A stretch of 64,000 bases of DNA. It comes from Arthrobacter sp. SPG23 (GTDB lineage: Bacteria; Actinomycetota; Actinomycetes; Actinomycetales; Micrococcaceae). The notes under the pieces were generated by a model that saw nothing but the letters and a program-made list of their open reading frames with translations, did no database searches and was not told the origin of the DNA. Where the stretch lies: the NCBI RefSeq assembly GCF_000876655.1, contig NZ_JYCN01000018.1:310027-374026 (forward strand), written 5' to 3'. Position 1 is the first letter of the stretch. Each line of letters starts with the position of its first letter. Below, one piece after another: positions 15,896-24,724 of the stretch. The translations under genes were made by a program, and so were the position numbers.

Positions 15896-16491
15896 GTCCG
15901 GACCACCTCCCGGGCCGTTTCCGCCGCAATCGCTACCGAGTCGCGGGGTTCGGAGGCGCGGGGTCCAGAGGCGCGGGGTACCGAGTCGCGGGGTTCAGAG
16001 GCGCTGGGTACCGAGTCGCGGGGTACCGAGGCGCGGGGTCCAGAGGCGCGGGGTTCAGTGTCGCATGGTTCAGAGTCGCGCGGCGCGGGGCCGAATTCCG
16101 CCGGATAAAGGCTGCTGACGGCCCGGGCGGCCGCAGGGATGTTCTGCTGCTGGAGCTCCGCCAGCGTCATCCGCGGTGCGTCGATCCCGGCAATGTCGCG
16201 GACAAAGCTCCTGATGAGCAGGCTGAGCTCCTGGTGCGAGGCACGTGCGGACAGCCGGCCGGCCCCCGCCTGGGCTGCCACAGCATCGATCCGGCGCAGG
16301 TAGTCCTGCTTCAGGCTGGACGGATCCCGCGGCCGCGGGGAGGGTGCTGCGGCGGATACGTGCCTCCGTGGCCGGGTGCTCAGGAAGACGTATGCCAGCC
16401 AGCCGGCCACGATCAACAGAAGGCTGAACCCGGCCCAGGGCAACCAGGCACTGTACGAAAGGGGGGCATAGAAGCCTGCGTCATTTTCCAC
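15886..16491 (-). CDS. DUF4381-like protein with a C-terminal pentapeptide repeat
   Basis: A 201-residue protein. It has one membrane helix (about 15-35, WAGFSLLLIVAGWLAYVFL), a cytoplasmic segment with a conserved-looking core (RIDAVAAQAG ... SHQELSLLIRSFVRDI), and then ten consecutive x-P-R-[DA]-S-type pentapeptides before the last 15 residues. DUF4381 proteins sit between DUF58 and vWA genes in MoxR operons, as here. The repeat tract is encoded by a 15-bp minisatellite and is probably a flexible linker whose length may vary between strains. Confidence 0.78.
   Translation of the reverse strand: MENDAGFYAPLSYSAWLPWAGFSLLLIVAGWLAYVFLSTRPRRHVSAAAPSPRPRDPSSLKQDYLRRIDAVAAQAGAGRLSARASHQELSLLIRSFVRDIAGIDAPRMTLAELQQQNIPAAARAVSSLYPAEFGPAPRDSEPCDTEPRASGPRASVPRDSVPSASEPRDSVPRASGPRASEPRDSVAIAAETAREVVRTWN
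15938..16087. repeat. 15-bp minisatellite, ten tandem units, inside the DUF4381 gene
   Basis: Ten consecutive 15-bp units of the form GAG[T/G]CGCGGGGTNCN run without spacers. Seven or more units are near identical; the units at 16058 and 16073 are most degenerate. Fifteen is a multiple of three, so copy-number change keeps the reading frame. There is no spacer diversity, so it is not CRISPR. Confidence 0.92.
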
Positions 16492-17440
16492 GGCGGTGCC
16501 GTTCCAGCAGGGTGAACACGGCAGGCATCACATCATGGCTGCTGCCGGCGTGGACGTGGGCGATGCCCAATCGCCGCAGTACAGCCTCCCGTGCCGCGTC
16601 GCGTTGCTCCTGGGCCGCGGCATAGGCGCGAATGATGGCTTCCGACGCCGCGAGGCGTCCGGGGAGCAGCATGCCGTCCGCAACGTCGTAGCGGACGGCC
16701 GGTCCGGTGGCGGCCCCCTGTGTCCCGGCGGTGTGTGTCCCCGCGGCATCGGACCCGGACCCCGCGGCGTTGGACCCGGCGGCGTTGGACCCGGCCAGCT
16801 GTGCGTCCCGGACGGTCAGCCAGAGGACCTCGTGCTGTGCGCGCAGGCGGCGCAGCATCCGCTCCATCCCGGGATCCGGCGCCAGTTCGTCGGCCACGAC
16901 AAAGAGCAGCATGCGCTGGCTGAAGTTGCGTGCCACATAGGAGAGCTGCTCGCCGATGCTGCTGCGGGGCGAGGTCAGCGCCGTGGCGTCGTTGACTTCA
17001 CGAAGGAGCCTTTCCAGGTGTGCTTCGCCGGCTTTGGCGGGCAGGGACCGGGTAGACGTCCCGTCACCGCACACGAGCCCCACCACGTCGCCGTGCCGCT
17101 GGGCAAGATAGCCCACAACGCCCAGGGCCATCACCGCAACATCCTTCTTCTCTTCGCCGCCGAGCGAGGAAGCAGCCATATTGCGTCCGGTATCCGTGAC
17201 CAGCAGCACGGTCTGCCGCCGCACGGCAAAATAGCGCCGGATAAGTGGGGATCCGTGCCGGGCGGAAGCTTTCCAGTCGATGTCGCGGACTTCGTCGCCG
17301 GGAATGTAGGCCCGCAGGTCATCAAAGTCCAGGCTGCGGCCCTTGAAAACGGAACCGTACTCGCCGTCGAGCATTCCGCGTGCCTTGCGGTGGGCGAAGA
17401 TGGACATCTTCGATTTCACCCGGGTCAGGAGGCTGGGCAT
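16481..17440 (-). CDS. DUF58 domain protein of the MoxR-vWA operon
   Basis: About 319 residues. The DUF58 signature RSLDFDDLRAYIPGDEVRDIDWKAS lies near residue 35, followed by a vWA-like fold (VLLVTDTGRNM). A short Ala/Gly-Ser-Asn repeat (GSNAAGSNAAGSGSDAAG) interrupts the C-terminal third, a second low-complexity patch in this operon. The ATG at 17438-17440 lies 10 bp after the moxR stop; an ATG at 17482 with GGAGA upstream would overlap moxR. DUF58 proteins accompany MoxR ATPases; their biochemical role is not established. Confidence 0.88.
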   Translation of the reverse strand: MPSLLTRVKSKMSIFAHRKARGMLDGEYGSVFKGRSLDFDDLRAYIPGDEVRDIDWKASARHGSPLIRRYFAVRRQTVLLVTDTGRNMAASSLGGEEKKDVAVMALGVVGYLAQRHGDVVGLVCGDGTSTRSLPAKAGEAHLERLLREVNDATALTSPRSSIGEQLSYVARNFSQRMLLFVVADELAPDPGMERMLRRLRAQHEVLWLTVRDAQLAGSNAAGSNAAGSGSDAAGTHTAGTQGAATGPAVRYDVADGMLLPGRLAASEAIIRAYAAAQEQRDAAREAVLRRLGIAHVHAGSSHDVMPAVFTLLERHRRGK

Positions 17441-17450
17441 GCGGGCGCGT

Positions 17451-18458
17451 TCAGGGAGTCTGGACGGACGCCACAATGGCATCGATGACGGTCTCCACCG
17501 GTACCTGCTCCGCCACTGCCTCGAAGCCGAGGATGATCCGATGCCGGAGCACGCGGTGGGCCAGTGCCTTCACGTCCTCGGGAATCACGTGGTCCCGGCC
17601 GTTCAGGAGGGCGACAGCGCGGGCGGCCTGGCTGAAAGCGATGCTGGCGCGCGGGCTCGCTCCAAATTCAATGAAACCCGCCAGCCGGCCGTCGATGTAC
17701 TGGGCGGCGTTCCGGGTGACAAACACCAGCCCCACGATGTACCGCACAATCGCGGGGTCGATGTAGACGCGTTTGACCAGTCCCTGCACTTCCGAGACGG
17801 CGTCCAGCGATGCCGCGGCGGCCGGGCGCTGTTCATCGGTGAAGACGCCGGAATCAATCCTGCGGATGATCTCGGCCTCTTCGGCCGGCGTGGGGTAGTC
17901 CAGGACGTCTTTGAGCATAAAGCGGTCCATCTGCGCCTCGGGCAGCAGATAGGTGCCCTCCTGCTCGATGGGGTTCTGCGTCGCCAGCACAAGGAACGGG
18001 GACGGCAGCGGGTGCACCACTCCCCCGATGGACGTCTGCCGCTCCTGCATGGCTTCGAGCATGGCGCTCTGCGTCTTCGCACTGGAACGGTTGATCTCGT
18101 CCAGGAGCACAATGTTGGCGTGGACCGGGCCCAGTTGGGTGACGAACGTGCCCTTGGCGGCATCATAGATCTGCGTCCCCACGATGTCGCTGGGGAGCAG
18201 GTCAGGGGTGCACTGGATTCGCCGGAACTCTGCGCTGACGGCCTCCGCAACTGTCTGTGCGGCGGTGGTCTTCGCCAGCCCGGGCACGCTTTCCAGCAGG
18301 ATGTGGCCTCCGGTCATGAGCCCTACCAGCAGCGATTCCCGGAGTCTTGCCTGACCTACGACCTTGGCGTCGAAGCTGCGGGAGATGCTGGCCATGACCT
18401 GTTGCGCCCGGGCCAGTTCCCCCGCTTCGATCCGGGCGGCGGCCGTAGTCTGAAGCAT
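17451..18458 (-). CDS. MoxR family AAA+ ATPase
   Basis: A 335-residue AAA_3 ATPase. It has a Walker A-like loop ESVPGLAKTT, Walker B VLLDEINRSS, and the MoxR segment LATQNPIEQEGTYLLPEAQMDRF. The ATG at 18456-18458, preceded by GGGGGA, gives normal length; the open frame extends further without family similarity. MoxR proteins are chaperone-like ATPases that act with vWA-domain partners. It is first in a six-gene, tightly overlapping operon ending at 13111. Confidence 0.93.
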   Translation of the reverse strand: MLQTTAAARIEAGELARAQQVMASISRSFDAKVVGQARLRESLLVGLMTGGHILLESVPGLAKTTAAQTVAEAVSAEFRRIQCTPDLLPSDIVGTQIYDAAKGTFVTQLGPVHANIVLLDEINRSSAKTQSAMLEAMQERQTSIGGVVHPLPSPFLVLATQNPIEQEGTYLLPEAQMDRFMLKDVLDYPTPAEEAEIIRRIDSGVFTDEQRPAAAASLDAVSEVQGLVKRVYIDPAIVRYIVGLVFVTRNAAQYIDGRLAGFIEFGASPRASIAFSQAARAVALLNGRDHVIPEDVKALAHRVLRHRIILGFEAVAEQVPVETVIDAIVASVQTP

Positions 18459-18619
18459 TGGAAGTCCCCCTGGTTGCTGTTCAAGAACGGCCGCTGCTGC
18501 TGCCGGATTGCCGGCGTTCACAAGGCGTCCGCCACGGGCCATACTATCCAAGCTCCGGGCGGTGGATTCCACAATGGGGAGCCCTCCCCATGGAGGCCGC
18601 GCAGGACTATCCTGAGGGC

Positions 18620-18823
18620 ATGATCCAGCTTCCAGCCAGCTACCAGGAGTATCTCGCCGGCAAGAGCGAGAGTTTCATCAACACTGTCCGGCCGATCCTC
18701 ATGCAGTCGGCGGCGGAAAAGATGCACGGCGTCAGGGTCCTCTACAACCCCGGCCCCACCGGCCACCAGGCCCACCTGGACGACACGATCCCGTTCGGGA
18801 CCGTGGTCGAGGACATCGACTGA
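18620..18823 (+). CDS. Small conserved-type hypothetical protein
   Basis: 67 residues beginning MIQLPASYQEYLAGK, divergent from moxR. It is soluble with no signal peptide, cysteine pair or known motif. GAGGGC lies immediately before the ATG, so the RBS spacing is short. Codon use is GC-rich at third positions and typical of the window, which supports a real gene. No function is assigned. Confidence 0.6.
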   Translation: MIQLPASYQEYLAGKSESFINTVRPILMQSAAEKMHGVRVLYNPGPTGHQAHLDDTIPFGTVVEDID

Positions 18824-18831
18824 AGGTGCGC

Positions 18832-19723
18832 CTACCCCTTCACCGCCCCGGACAGCGCAAAAGATCCGCCTGCTCCCCGTGCCACCAGCACGTAGAGCAC
18901 CAGGACCGGAACTGAATAGAGGATCGAGAATGCGGCCAGCTGGCCGTAGGCAATTGCGCCGTGCTGTCCGAAGAAGCTGAAGATCGAAACTGATGCCGGC
19001 TGCTTTGACGGGGACAGCAACAGGATGAAGGGGACGAAGAAGTTCCCCCAGGTCTGGATGAAGACGAAGATGAACACCACTCCCAGCCCCTGGCGCATCA
19101 GCGGCAGCACCACGGCACGCAGGGCCGTGAGCCCGGAAGCTCCATCCACCCACGCGGCCTCCTCCAGTGAAAGGGGCACCGCGTCCATGAAGTTCTTGGC
19201 CATCCAGATGGCCATTGGCAGCGCCGTTGCCGCCATGAAGAGGACTGTGGCCGGCAGGGAATCCAGCAGGCGCAGCTGGACGAACAGGCCGTAGACAGGC
19301 ACCATGATGGCGGTAACCGGCAGGCAGGTGCCGCACAGGATCGAGTACATGAACGGCCTGTTGAACCGGGACTGGAAACGGGACAGCGGGTATGCGGCCA
19401 GCACGGCCGCCACCAGGGTGACCGCTGCCGTGCCGCCGGACAGAAGGAAGCTGTTCCAGAGTGGCCCGAGCAGCAACTCGGGGGGTGAGGACGGCCGCGA
19501 AGTTGTCGAGCGAAGCATTGGCCGGCACCTGTGTCTGGTAGCCGGCTGTTGTGTCCAGGGAGGCGAACACCAGCCACAACAGCGGCAGCACGAAGCAGGC
19601 GCCAATCAGCAGCAGCGCCGCATCAGCCGGAATCCGGGCCCGGCGGAATCCCGGCGAGGCAACCCCACCGCGGGCGGGCTGCCGTGAAGCTGCCTCAAGG
19701 GGCCGCCGGCCCGCCGTCGTCAC
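18832..19723 (-). pseudogene. Sugar ABC transporter permease (MalG type), frameshifted
   Basis: The first 80 codons (GTG at 19721-19723, first membrane helix ALLLIGACFVLPLLWLVF, then VPANASLDNFAAVLTP) are in one frame. The rest (ELLLGPLWNSFLLSGG onward, with the EAA loop EEAAWVDGASGLTALRAVV) is in another. The break is at a run of six G on the plus strand (19480-19485). Five G would restore a continuous 296-residue permease of normal MalG length. It may be a sequencing error, a true pseudogene or slippage. It is coupled to the upstream permease by a GTGA overlap and pairs with it for sugar import. Confidence 0.85.
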
Positions 19724-20601
19724 CGCTTCTCCCCCTTGAGCAGCCGGACGTAGGCAATCCCGAACACCAGGCCCAGGACAATGAGTACCGAGGCGATCGC
19801 CGTGCCGTAGCCGATGTCTCCGAACTTGAAGGCCTCCTGGTAGGCAAGGACCGGCAACGTGGTACTGGCATTGGACGGCCCGCCGGCAGTCATCACCCAG
19901 ATGAGAGTAAACACAGCCAGCGTCTGGAGCGTCACCAGCATCAGGTTGGTGGCAATACTGGACCTGATCAGCGGCAGGGTGATGAAGACCAGGCGCTGCC
20001 AGCCGCCGGCGCCGTCCATAAGGGCGGCCTCGGAGATGTCACGCGGAACGTCGGCGAGGGCTGCCCGGTAGACCAGCATGGAGAACGCGGTGCCGCGCCA
20101 GATGTTCGCCAGCACCACGGCCACCATAGGGTAGGCGTACAGCCAGTCGGCCCCGGCAGCGCCAACTCCGCCCAGCAGCTGGTTCAGCGTCCCGTCCTTG
20201 CTGAAATAGGCGTAAGCGGCGAAGGCGGCAACGATCTCGGGAAGCACCCAGGCCGCAACGACGGCGGTGCCCACGGCGGCCGACACCGGCTTCCGGGCGC
20301 GTGTCATCAGGCCGGCGATCAGGAGCCCCAGCAGGTTCTGGCCCAGAACAGCTGACGCCACCACAAAGGTAACTGTCAGGACAACCGCGGCCGGGAACGC
20401 GGAGTCCCCGAGCAGCCGTGCGTAGTTCTCAACCCCGGTCCAGGTAGGGTTCCTGGCGTTGCGGCCGGTGAGGGCGGCGTTGGTGAAGGAGGCGTGGAAA
20501 GACCACAGGACAGGCGCCGCCAGGAAGAGGAGGAGCAACAGGACAGAGGGCACAACCGGCAGCAGCCGGAGCTGCTGCCGGACCGTTCTTCGTTCACCCA
20601 T
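19720..20601 (-). CDS. Sugar ABC transporter permease (MalF/UgpA type)
   Basis: A 293-residue inner-membrane permease with six predicted helices. The EAA loop that contacts the ATPase is EAALMDGAGGWQRLVFITLP near residue 200. It lies 3 bp after the binding-protein gene and overlaps the second permease gene by 4 bp. No ATPase gene is nearby, as is common in actinobacteria where a shared MsiK-like ATPase serves several importers. Confidence 0.92.
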   Translation of the reverse strand: MGERRTVRQQLRLLPVVPSVLLLLLFLAAPVLWSFHASFTNAALTGRNARNPTWTGVENYARLLGDSAFPAAVVLTVTFVVASAVLGQNLLGLLIAGLMTRARKPVSAAVGTAVVAAWVLPEIVAAFAAYAYFSKDGTLNQLLGGVGAAGADWLYAYPMVAVVLANIWRGTAFSMLVYRAALADVPRDISEAALMDGAGGWQRLVFITLPLIRSSIATNLMLVTLQTLAVFTLIWVMTAGGPSNASTTLPVLAYQEAFKFGDIGYGTAIASVLIVLGLVFGIAYVRLLKGEKR

Positions 20602-20604
20602 GCG

Positions 20605-21960
20605 TTATTTCTGCAGGACCTTGGCGTCACCCACCTGGTCCCTGACTGTCTTGTCGTACTGCTCGGCTGCCTCCTGCGGCGAGAGTGCACCGGTGATTAC
20701 GGCTTCAGTGGCCACCTGGATTGCGGCGGAGATTCGCGGGTAGTCCGCTGTGGCGGGCCGGTAATGCGTGACGGATACGAGCTCGGAGACGTCCTTGACG
20801 AACGGATTCGCAGCCAGGTACTCGGGGTCGGCGGCGACGTCCGTTCGGACGGCGATCTGGGAGCCTGACACGGTGAAAGCCAGTGAGTTCTTCTTGCTCA
20901 GGGCCTCGGAAAGGAACTTGAACGCCAGGTCCGGGTTCTTGGAGTCGGCGCCGACGGCGAGCGTCCATCCGCCGGACATGCTGACGCCGCCCGGTTCCTG
21001 GCCGCGCTGGGTGGGGAACTTCGCCACACCCATGTCCTCCGCATAGCTGTCCCATTCGTAGTTGCCGCCCTTCTGCCAGAACGACGGCGTGTAGGAGCCC
21101 TCCACGGTGGCGCCCATCCTGCCCTTTGGCAGCCATTCACCGAAAACCTTCTTCCAGACGTTGGCGTCAAGCGCCTCCGCGGGCGTGACGGCAAGCCCTT
21201 CGTCGTAGAGGGTTTTCAGGAAGGACAGGGAATCAGTGAACCCTTGGGAGCCGACCACCCATTTCTTTTCCTGCTGGTCATAGAGTTCGCTGTCCGTGCC
21301 GTAGAGCAGCTCGTAGAAGCTCTGCATCACGGTGCCTTCGCCGGTGCCTTTGCCGGCGTACATGTGGAACGGGACCAGGGACGGGTCCGATGCCTTCATC
21401 TTGCGGGCGGCCTCGAGGATTTCGTCCCAGCTCCGGGGCTGCCATGGAACGGCGATGCCTGCTTTTTGCAGGACTTTTTTGTTGTACCAGATGGCGCGGG
21501 TATCTGTCCCGAGGGGCACAGCGTAGATCCCGCCGTCGTCTCCGGTACCGGCAGCCTTGGCGGCCTCGTTGTACAACTTCCAGTCGTCCCATTTTTCGAG
21601 ATAGCCGTCCAGTTTCAGGAGGTATCCGGCGTCGACGTCGGACCTCACTTTAAACGTGTCCTCGTAAAAGACGTCCGGGGCGGTCTCGGCCGAGCGAAGG
21701 CTCAGCGCCAGCTTGGTGCCATAGTCGTCATCATTGGCTTCGATGGGCTGCAGCTCCACGGTGGTCCCCTGGTTGGCAGCTTCGAAATCCTTCTTGGCGT
21801 CTTTGAATAGGGTGTCGAGGGCGGAAAACGAATCAGTCTTCTGGTAGACGATCTTCAGCGTCCGCTTCTCGGCGGCCGGCTGTTCCGCGGAGCAGGCTGA
21901 TGTGGCCAGCAGCGCTGCCGCCGACATCAGCGCCGCAAGGATTTTGGCAGGGCGGTGCAT
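20605..21960 (-). CDS. Sugar ABC transporter substrate-binding lipoprotein
   Basis: A 451-residue extracellular solute-binding protein (family 1). The signal peptide MHRPAKILAALMSAAALLA ends in a lipobox with the lipidated cysteine C23 (TSACSA). The mature part reads LKIVYQKTDSFSALDTLF and carries the typical FGEWLPKGRMGATVEGSY segment. It is first of the three-gene importer operon, downstream of a ROK regulator, suggesting a sugar ligand; which sugar cannot be told. Confidence 0.92.
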   Translation of the reverse strand: MHRPAKILAALMSAAALLATSACSAEQPAAEKRTLKIVYQKTDSFSALDTLFKDAKKDFEAANQGTTVELQPIEANDDDYGTKLALSLRSAETAPDVFYEDTFKVRSDVDAGYLLKLDGYLEKWDDWKLYNEAAKAAGTGDDGGIYAVPLGTDTRAIWYNKKVLQKAGIAVPWQPRSWDEILEAARKMKASDPSLVPFHMYAGKGTGEGTVMQSFYELLYGTDSELYDQQEKKWVVGSQGFTDSLSFLKTLYDEGLAVTPAEALDANVWKKVFGEWLPKGRMGATVEGSYTPSFWQKGGNYEWDSYAEDMGVAKFPTQRGQEPGGVSMSGGWTLAVGADSKNPDLAFKFLSEALSKKNSLAFTVSGSQIAVRTDVAADPEYLAANPFVKDVSELVSVTHYRPATADYPRISAAIQVATEAVITGALSPQEAAEQYDKTVRDQVGDAKVLQK

Positions 21961-22038
21961 GACGCTCCAATCTTTCGAGCGGCTGCAGCCCCCAATGTCC
22001 TCCAGCTGGCCCCAGCCTTTAGCCGATATGCAATTTCA

Positions 22039-22052
22039 GGTTAGTACTACCC
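22039..22052. promoter_or_regulatory. Operator-like palindrome upstream of the sugar-importer operon
   Basis: GGTTAGTACTACCC is a 7+7 near-perfect palindrome (6 of 7 paired, core TAGTACTA) between the ROK gene and the binding-protein gene. It is about 80 bp before the binding-protein start. ROK repressors bind palindromes in front of the genes they control, so this is the best candidate site; no experiment is implied. Confidence 0.4.
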
Positions 22053-22078
22053 ACTGACAACACAGCGGAACGGAGGCG

Positions 22079-23332
22079 TCAGCCTTCCAGCAGCAGCCGC
22101 TGTGCGCGCGGGGCCAGCGTATGCTCCAGCACCAGGCAGGCCGCGCCGATGGCACCTACGTCCTCTCCCACGCCGGTTCCGACAACCTCTATGCCGTGGA
22201 TCTGGCGTGCAGCGCTGTTGTCCGCCAGCAGCTGGGGAACACGGTCCAAATATCTCCGTGAGAGGCGCGTCCAGAAGGGGCCTCCAAAGACCACCCGTTC
22301 AACGTCCAGGGTGTTCGTGACCACAGCGACCGCACGCGCCACCAGGACGGCGGAGTGGTCTATGATCTCGGCCGCCTGGCTGTTTCCGGCGTCGGCTTCG
22401 TCGCAAAGTTTTGCGAAGCTCTCCTGGATGTCCAGGGCACCGGAGGAATGGCGTACGACGTCCAGTACGCCGGCGGTTTCAGCCTGGGCCACGAGGACCT
22501 GCGGGATGCTGCTTGACTTCACGCATCCACGCAGCCCGCAGTCACAGGGCGGCCCGTCCGGGTCGACAATGATGTGCCCGATTTCGCCGGCATTCCCCGA
22601 GGTCCCGCGCACCACTTCATCGTTCAGGACGATGCCGCAGCCGATGCCGGTGCCCATGTACATAAAAACGAAGCTGCCGGAGCCGCTGGGGCCGCCGGCC
22701 CAGGTTTCAGCTACAGCGGCGCTGGTGACGTCCTTGTCCACCAGGGTGGACAATCCGGTGGCCTCCGCGAGGGCGTCCCGCAGCGGCACACGGTCCCACC
22801 CGAGCAGCAGCGGCGGATCAACCACGGTCCCCTCATCCAGGTTGATGGGGCCCGGGGCGGCGACGCCGAGACCGGCGATCTTGTCCGGGTCCACGCCGGA
22901 GGCAGCCACCAGGTCCTTGATCTCAGCGGCAATGGTGGCGATGATGCCGTCGGGGTCGCTGGCGCCGGGCGTGTTGATCCTTGAGTGCCTGACGACGGAT
23001 CCGACAAGGTCCAGAACAACGAATGTGGTCACGGCCGGATCCAGATGGACTCCCACGGCATACATTCCGGCGGGGTTCAACCGGAGGATGGTGCGCGGCT
23101 TACCCGGACCGCTCCCCTCCTTGCCGGCCTCGACGATGAGGTTCTGGTCGAGCAGCCGCCGGGAGATGTTGGAGATGGTCTGCGGGGAGAGCCCTACGAT
23201 CTGGGCGAGTTCCACCCGGCTGAGGCCGCCGGAGGACCGCCGGATGGCATCCAGGATCACCGTGAGATTGAAGTCCCCCATGCGGGGCAAATTGGTTCCG
23301 CGCCTCGGCGTTGGCGTGCGGATCTCAGTCAC
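22079..23332 (-). CDS. ROK family transcriptional regulator
   Basis: About 417 residues. An N-terminal winged helix (RVELAQIVGLSPQTISNISRRLL) is fused to a ROK sugar-kinase-like domain. The ROK zinc motif is seen as CDCGLRGCVKSSS, and the glycine-rich phosphate-loop region FMYMGTGIGCGIV is present. The GTG at 23330-23332 follows AGGGGAATCC; a GTG 10 codons upstream has no ribosome binding site. It sits upstream of the sugar importer on the same strand and probably represses it until the sugar is present. Confidence 0.88.
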   Translation of the reverse strand: MTEIRTPTPRRGTNLPRMGDFNLTVILDAIRRSSGGLSRVELAQIVGLSPQTISNISRRLLDQNLIVEAGKEGSGPGKPRTILRLNPAGMYAVGVHLDPAVTTFVVLDLVGSVVRHSRINTPGASDPDGIIATIAAEIKDLVAASGVDPDKIAGLGVAAPGPINLDEGTVVDPPLLLGWDRVPLRDALAEATGLSTLVDKDVTSAAVAETWAGGPSGSGSFVFMYMGTGIGCGIVLNDEVVRGTSGNAGEIGHIIVDPDGPPCDCGLRGCVKSSSIPQVLVAQAETAGVLDVVRHSSGALDIQESFAKLCDEADAGNSQAAEIIDHSAVLVARAVAVVTNTLDVERVVFGGPFWTRLSRRYLDRVPQLLADNSAARQIHGIEVVGTGVGEDVGAIGAACLVLEHTLAPRAQRLLLEG

Positions 23333-23486
23333 GGATTCCCCTAAACGTCTTCGGTTATGCACTACTGATGCTTGAATCGTACGTTACCTGTGCGCGCGGC
23401 GGTACGCTCACACGCGGACTTGTGGGACGGTGCTTTCGCTTCCGGGGCGGTGCCGCACCGGCCCCGCCCCCGCGGCACTTGTACCG

Positions 23487-24656
23487 TCACTCGTGCGGGG
23501 CGCGTCCGGTGCTGACAGCCACCGTGAACTTGGCGTTCCTGCCCGCCACGCGGGTGGGACCAACAAACCTTTCGAGGGCCGGAAGATATTGCAGGTGGCT
23601 GTTGTAGACGGTCCACAGTTCCCCGCCCGGCGCCAGCACTCTTCCGGCGGCACGGAACATCTTGATCCCGGCCCCGGCGTGGACGCTGGCACCCAGGTGA
23701 AAGGGCGGATTCAACAGGATGAGGCCGGCGCTTCCGTCCGGCAGGGAGGCCATTGCATCGTCCTGGAGAACGGTGATCCGGCCGGCCAGGCCGTTGGCTT
23801 CCGAGGTGGCCCGGGCGGAGTCGACCGCGGCCGCTGACTGGTCTGTCGCCGTGACCTTCGATTCCGGATGGCTTCTGGCGTACATGGCGGCCAATATGCC
23901 TGTCCCGCATCCGAGGTCCACCACGTTCCCCGCCGACGGCATGTCCGGCAGGTACCTCAGCAGGAACCGTGTGCCGATGTCGAGCTTGGTGCCGGCAAAT
24001 ACCGCGCCCCGTGCGCAGACCGTGAGATCGATTTCGCTGTTGCGGTCGGCCACTGGAAACGGCGCCGGTCCGGTGACGGGCTTGGGGTCCCTGGCGATCA
24101 GGATCCGGGATTTCTGCCGCGCCAGCTGTGGCTGGACGTTGTTAAAGTGGCGTTGCAGGACGGCGTTCATGCCCAGGCTCATGTGCTTAATCCGCCCGCC
24201 TGCCAGCAGGATCGCGTGCGGCGCGGCGTAGCGGGCGACGGCGTCGGCCACTTCCTCAAGCTCCGCGAGGGTTTTGGGCAACTGGAGCAGCACCACGTCG
24301 GCACCGTCAAACAGGGCCGCACCGAGCGGCAGCTGGTCAAAACCGGCGACGACCCCAAGCGCCGCGGCGTTAGTGCGGAGCGCACGCTCCCCCGTGATCA
24401 GGTCCTGGTGCACTTTCACCTGCCGGACGCCGAAGGCGGCCAGCGCCGCGAGCGTGAGGGCGCCGTAGCGGTCACCGACCACGGCCACGCAGCTGTCCGG
24501 TCCCAGAAGTCCGGCCGCCGTTTCGAGGAGCAGCTTGTCAGTGGCATCCCAGGCCTGGAGGTTGGGGGCTTCAACGTCAGGGAACCGGCGCAGGCCGGAA
24601 AATACTGATTCCACGCTGTTTTCCGCCACGTCCAAGCTGCCTTCTTCCCTGTCCAT
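23487..24656 (-). CDS. Class I SAM methyltransferase, RsmC/RlmG type
   Basis: A 389-residue two-domain protein. A degenerate N-terminal methyltransferase-like half precedes a catalytic C-terminal half with the SAM loop DLGCGTGILAAMYA and the guanine-N2 motif NPPFHLG. This domain pair is the architecture of RsmC (16S G1207) and RlmG (23S G1835) rRNA guanine-N2 methyltransferases; which target applies is not decided by the sequence alone. Confidence 0.82.
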   Translation of the reverse strand: MDREEGSLDVAENSVESVFSGLRRFPDVEAPNLQAWDATDKLLLETAAGLLGPDSCVAVVGDRYGALTLAALAAFGVRQVKVHQDLITGERALRTNAAALGVVAGFDQLPLGAALFDGADVVLLQLPKTLAELEEVADAVARYAAPHAILLAGGRIKHMSLGMNAVLQRHFNNVQPQLARQKSRILIARDPKPVTGPAPFPVADRNSEIDLTVCARGAVFAGTKLDIGTRFLLRYLPDMPSAGNVVDLGCGTGILAAMYARSHPESKVTATDQSAAAVDSARATSEANGLAGRITVLQDDAMASLPDGSAGLILLNPPFHLGASVHAGAGIKMFRAAGRVLAPGGELWTVYNSHLQYLPALERFVGPTRVAGRNAKFTVAVSTGRAPHE

Positions 24657-24724
24657 CGTTATGCCGCTGGCAGTCGCTCCGCCGACCGGGAAGGATCCAC
24701 CGGGCGAAAAGCTACCCGGTAAAC

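Noticed and set aside
15938..16087. Possible CRISPR array
   Set aside because: Units are contiguous without spacers and are translated in frame; there are no cas genes in the window.
19486..19723. The N-terminal piece of the second permease as a separate small gene
   Set aside because: It joins in length and sequence to the downstream frame after removal of one G; a stand-alone single-helix piece with GTGA coupling is less likely.
24657..24724. ACCGGG/CCCGGT hairpin between the methyltransferase and FMO-like genes as terminator
   Set aside because: Only 6 bp with a 10-nt loop and no T-tract; too weak to list.
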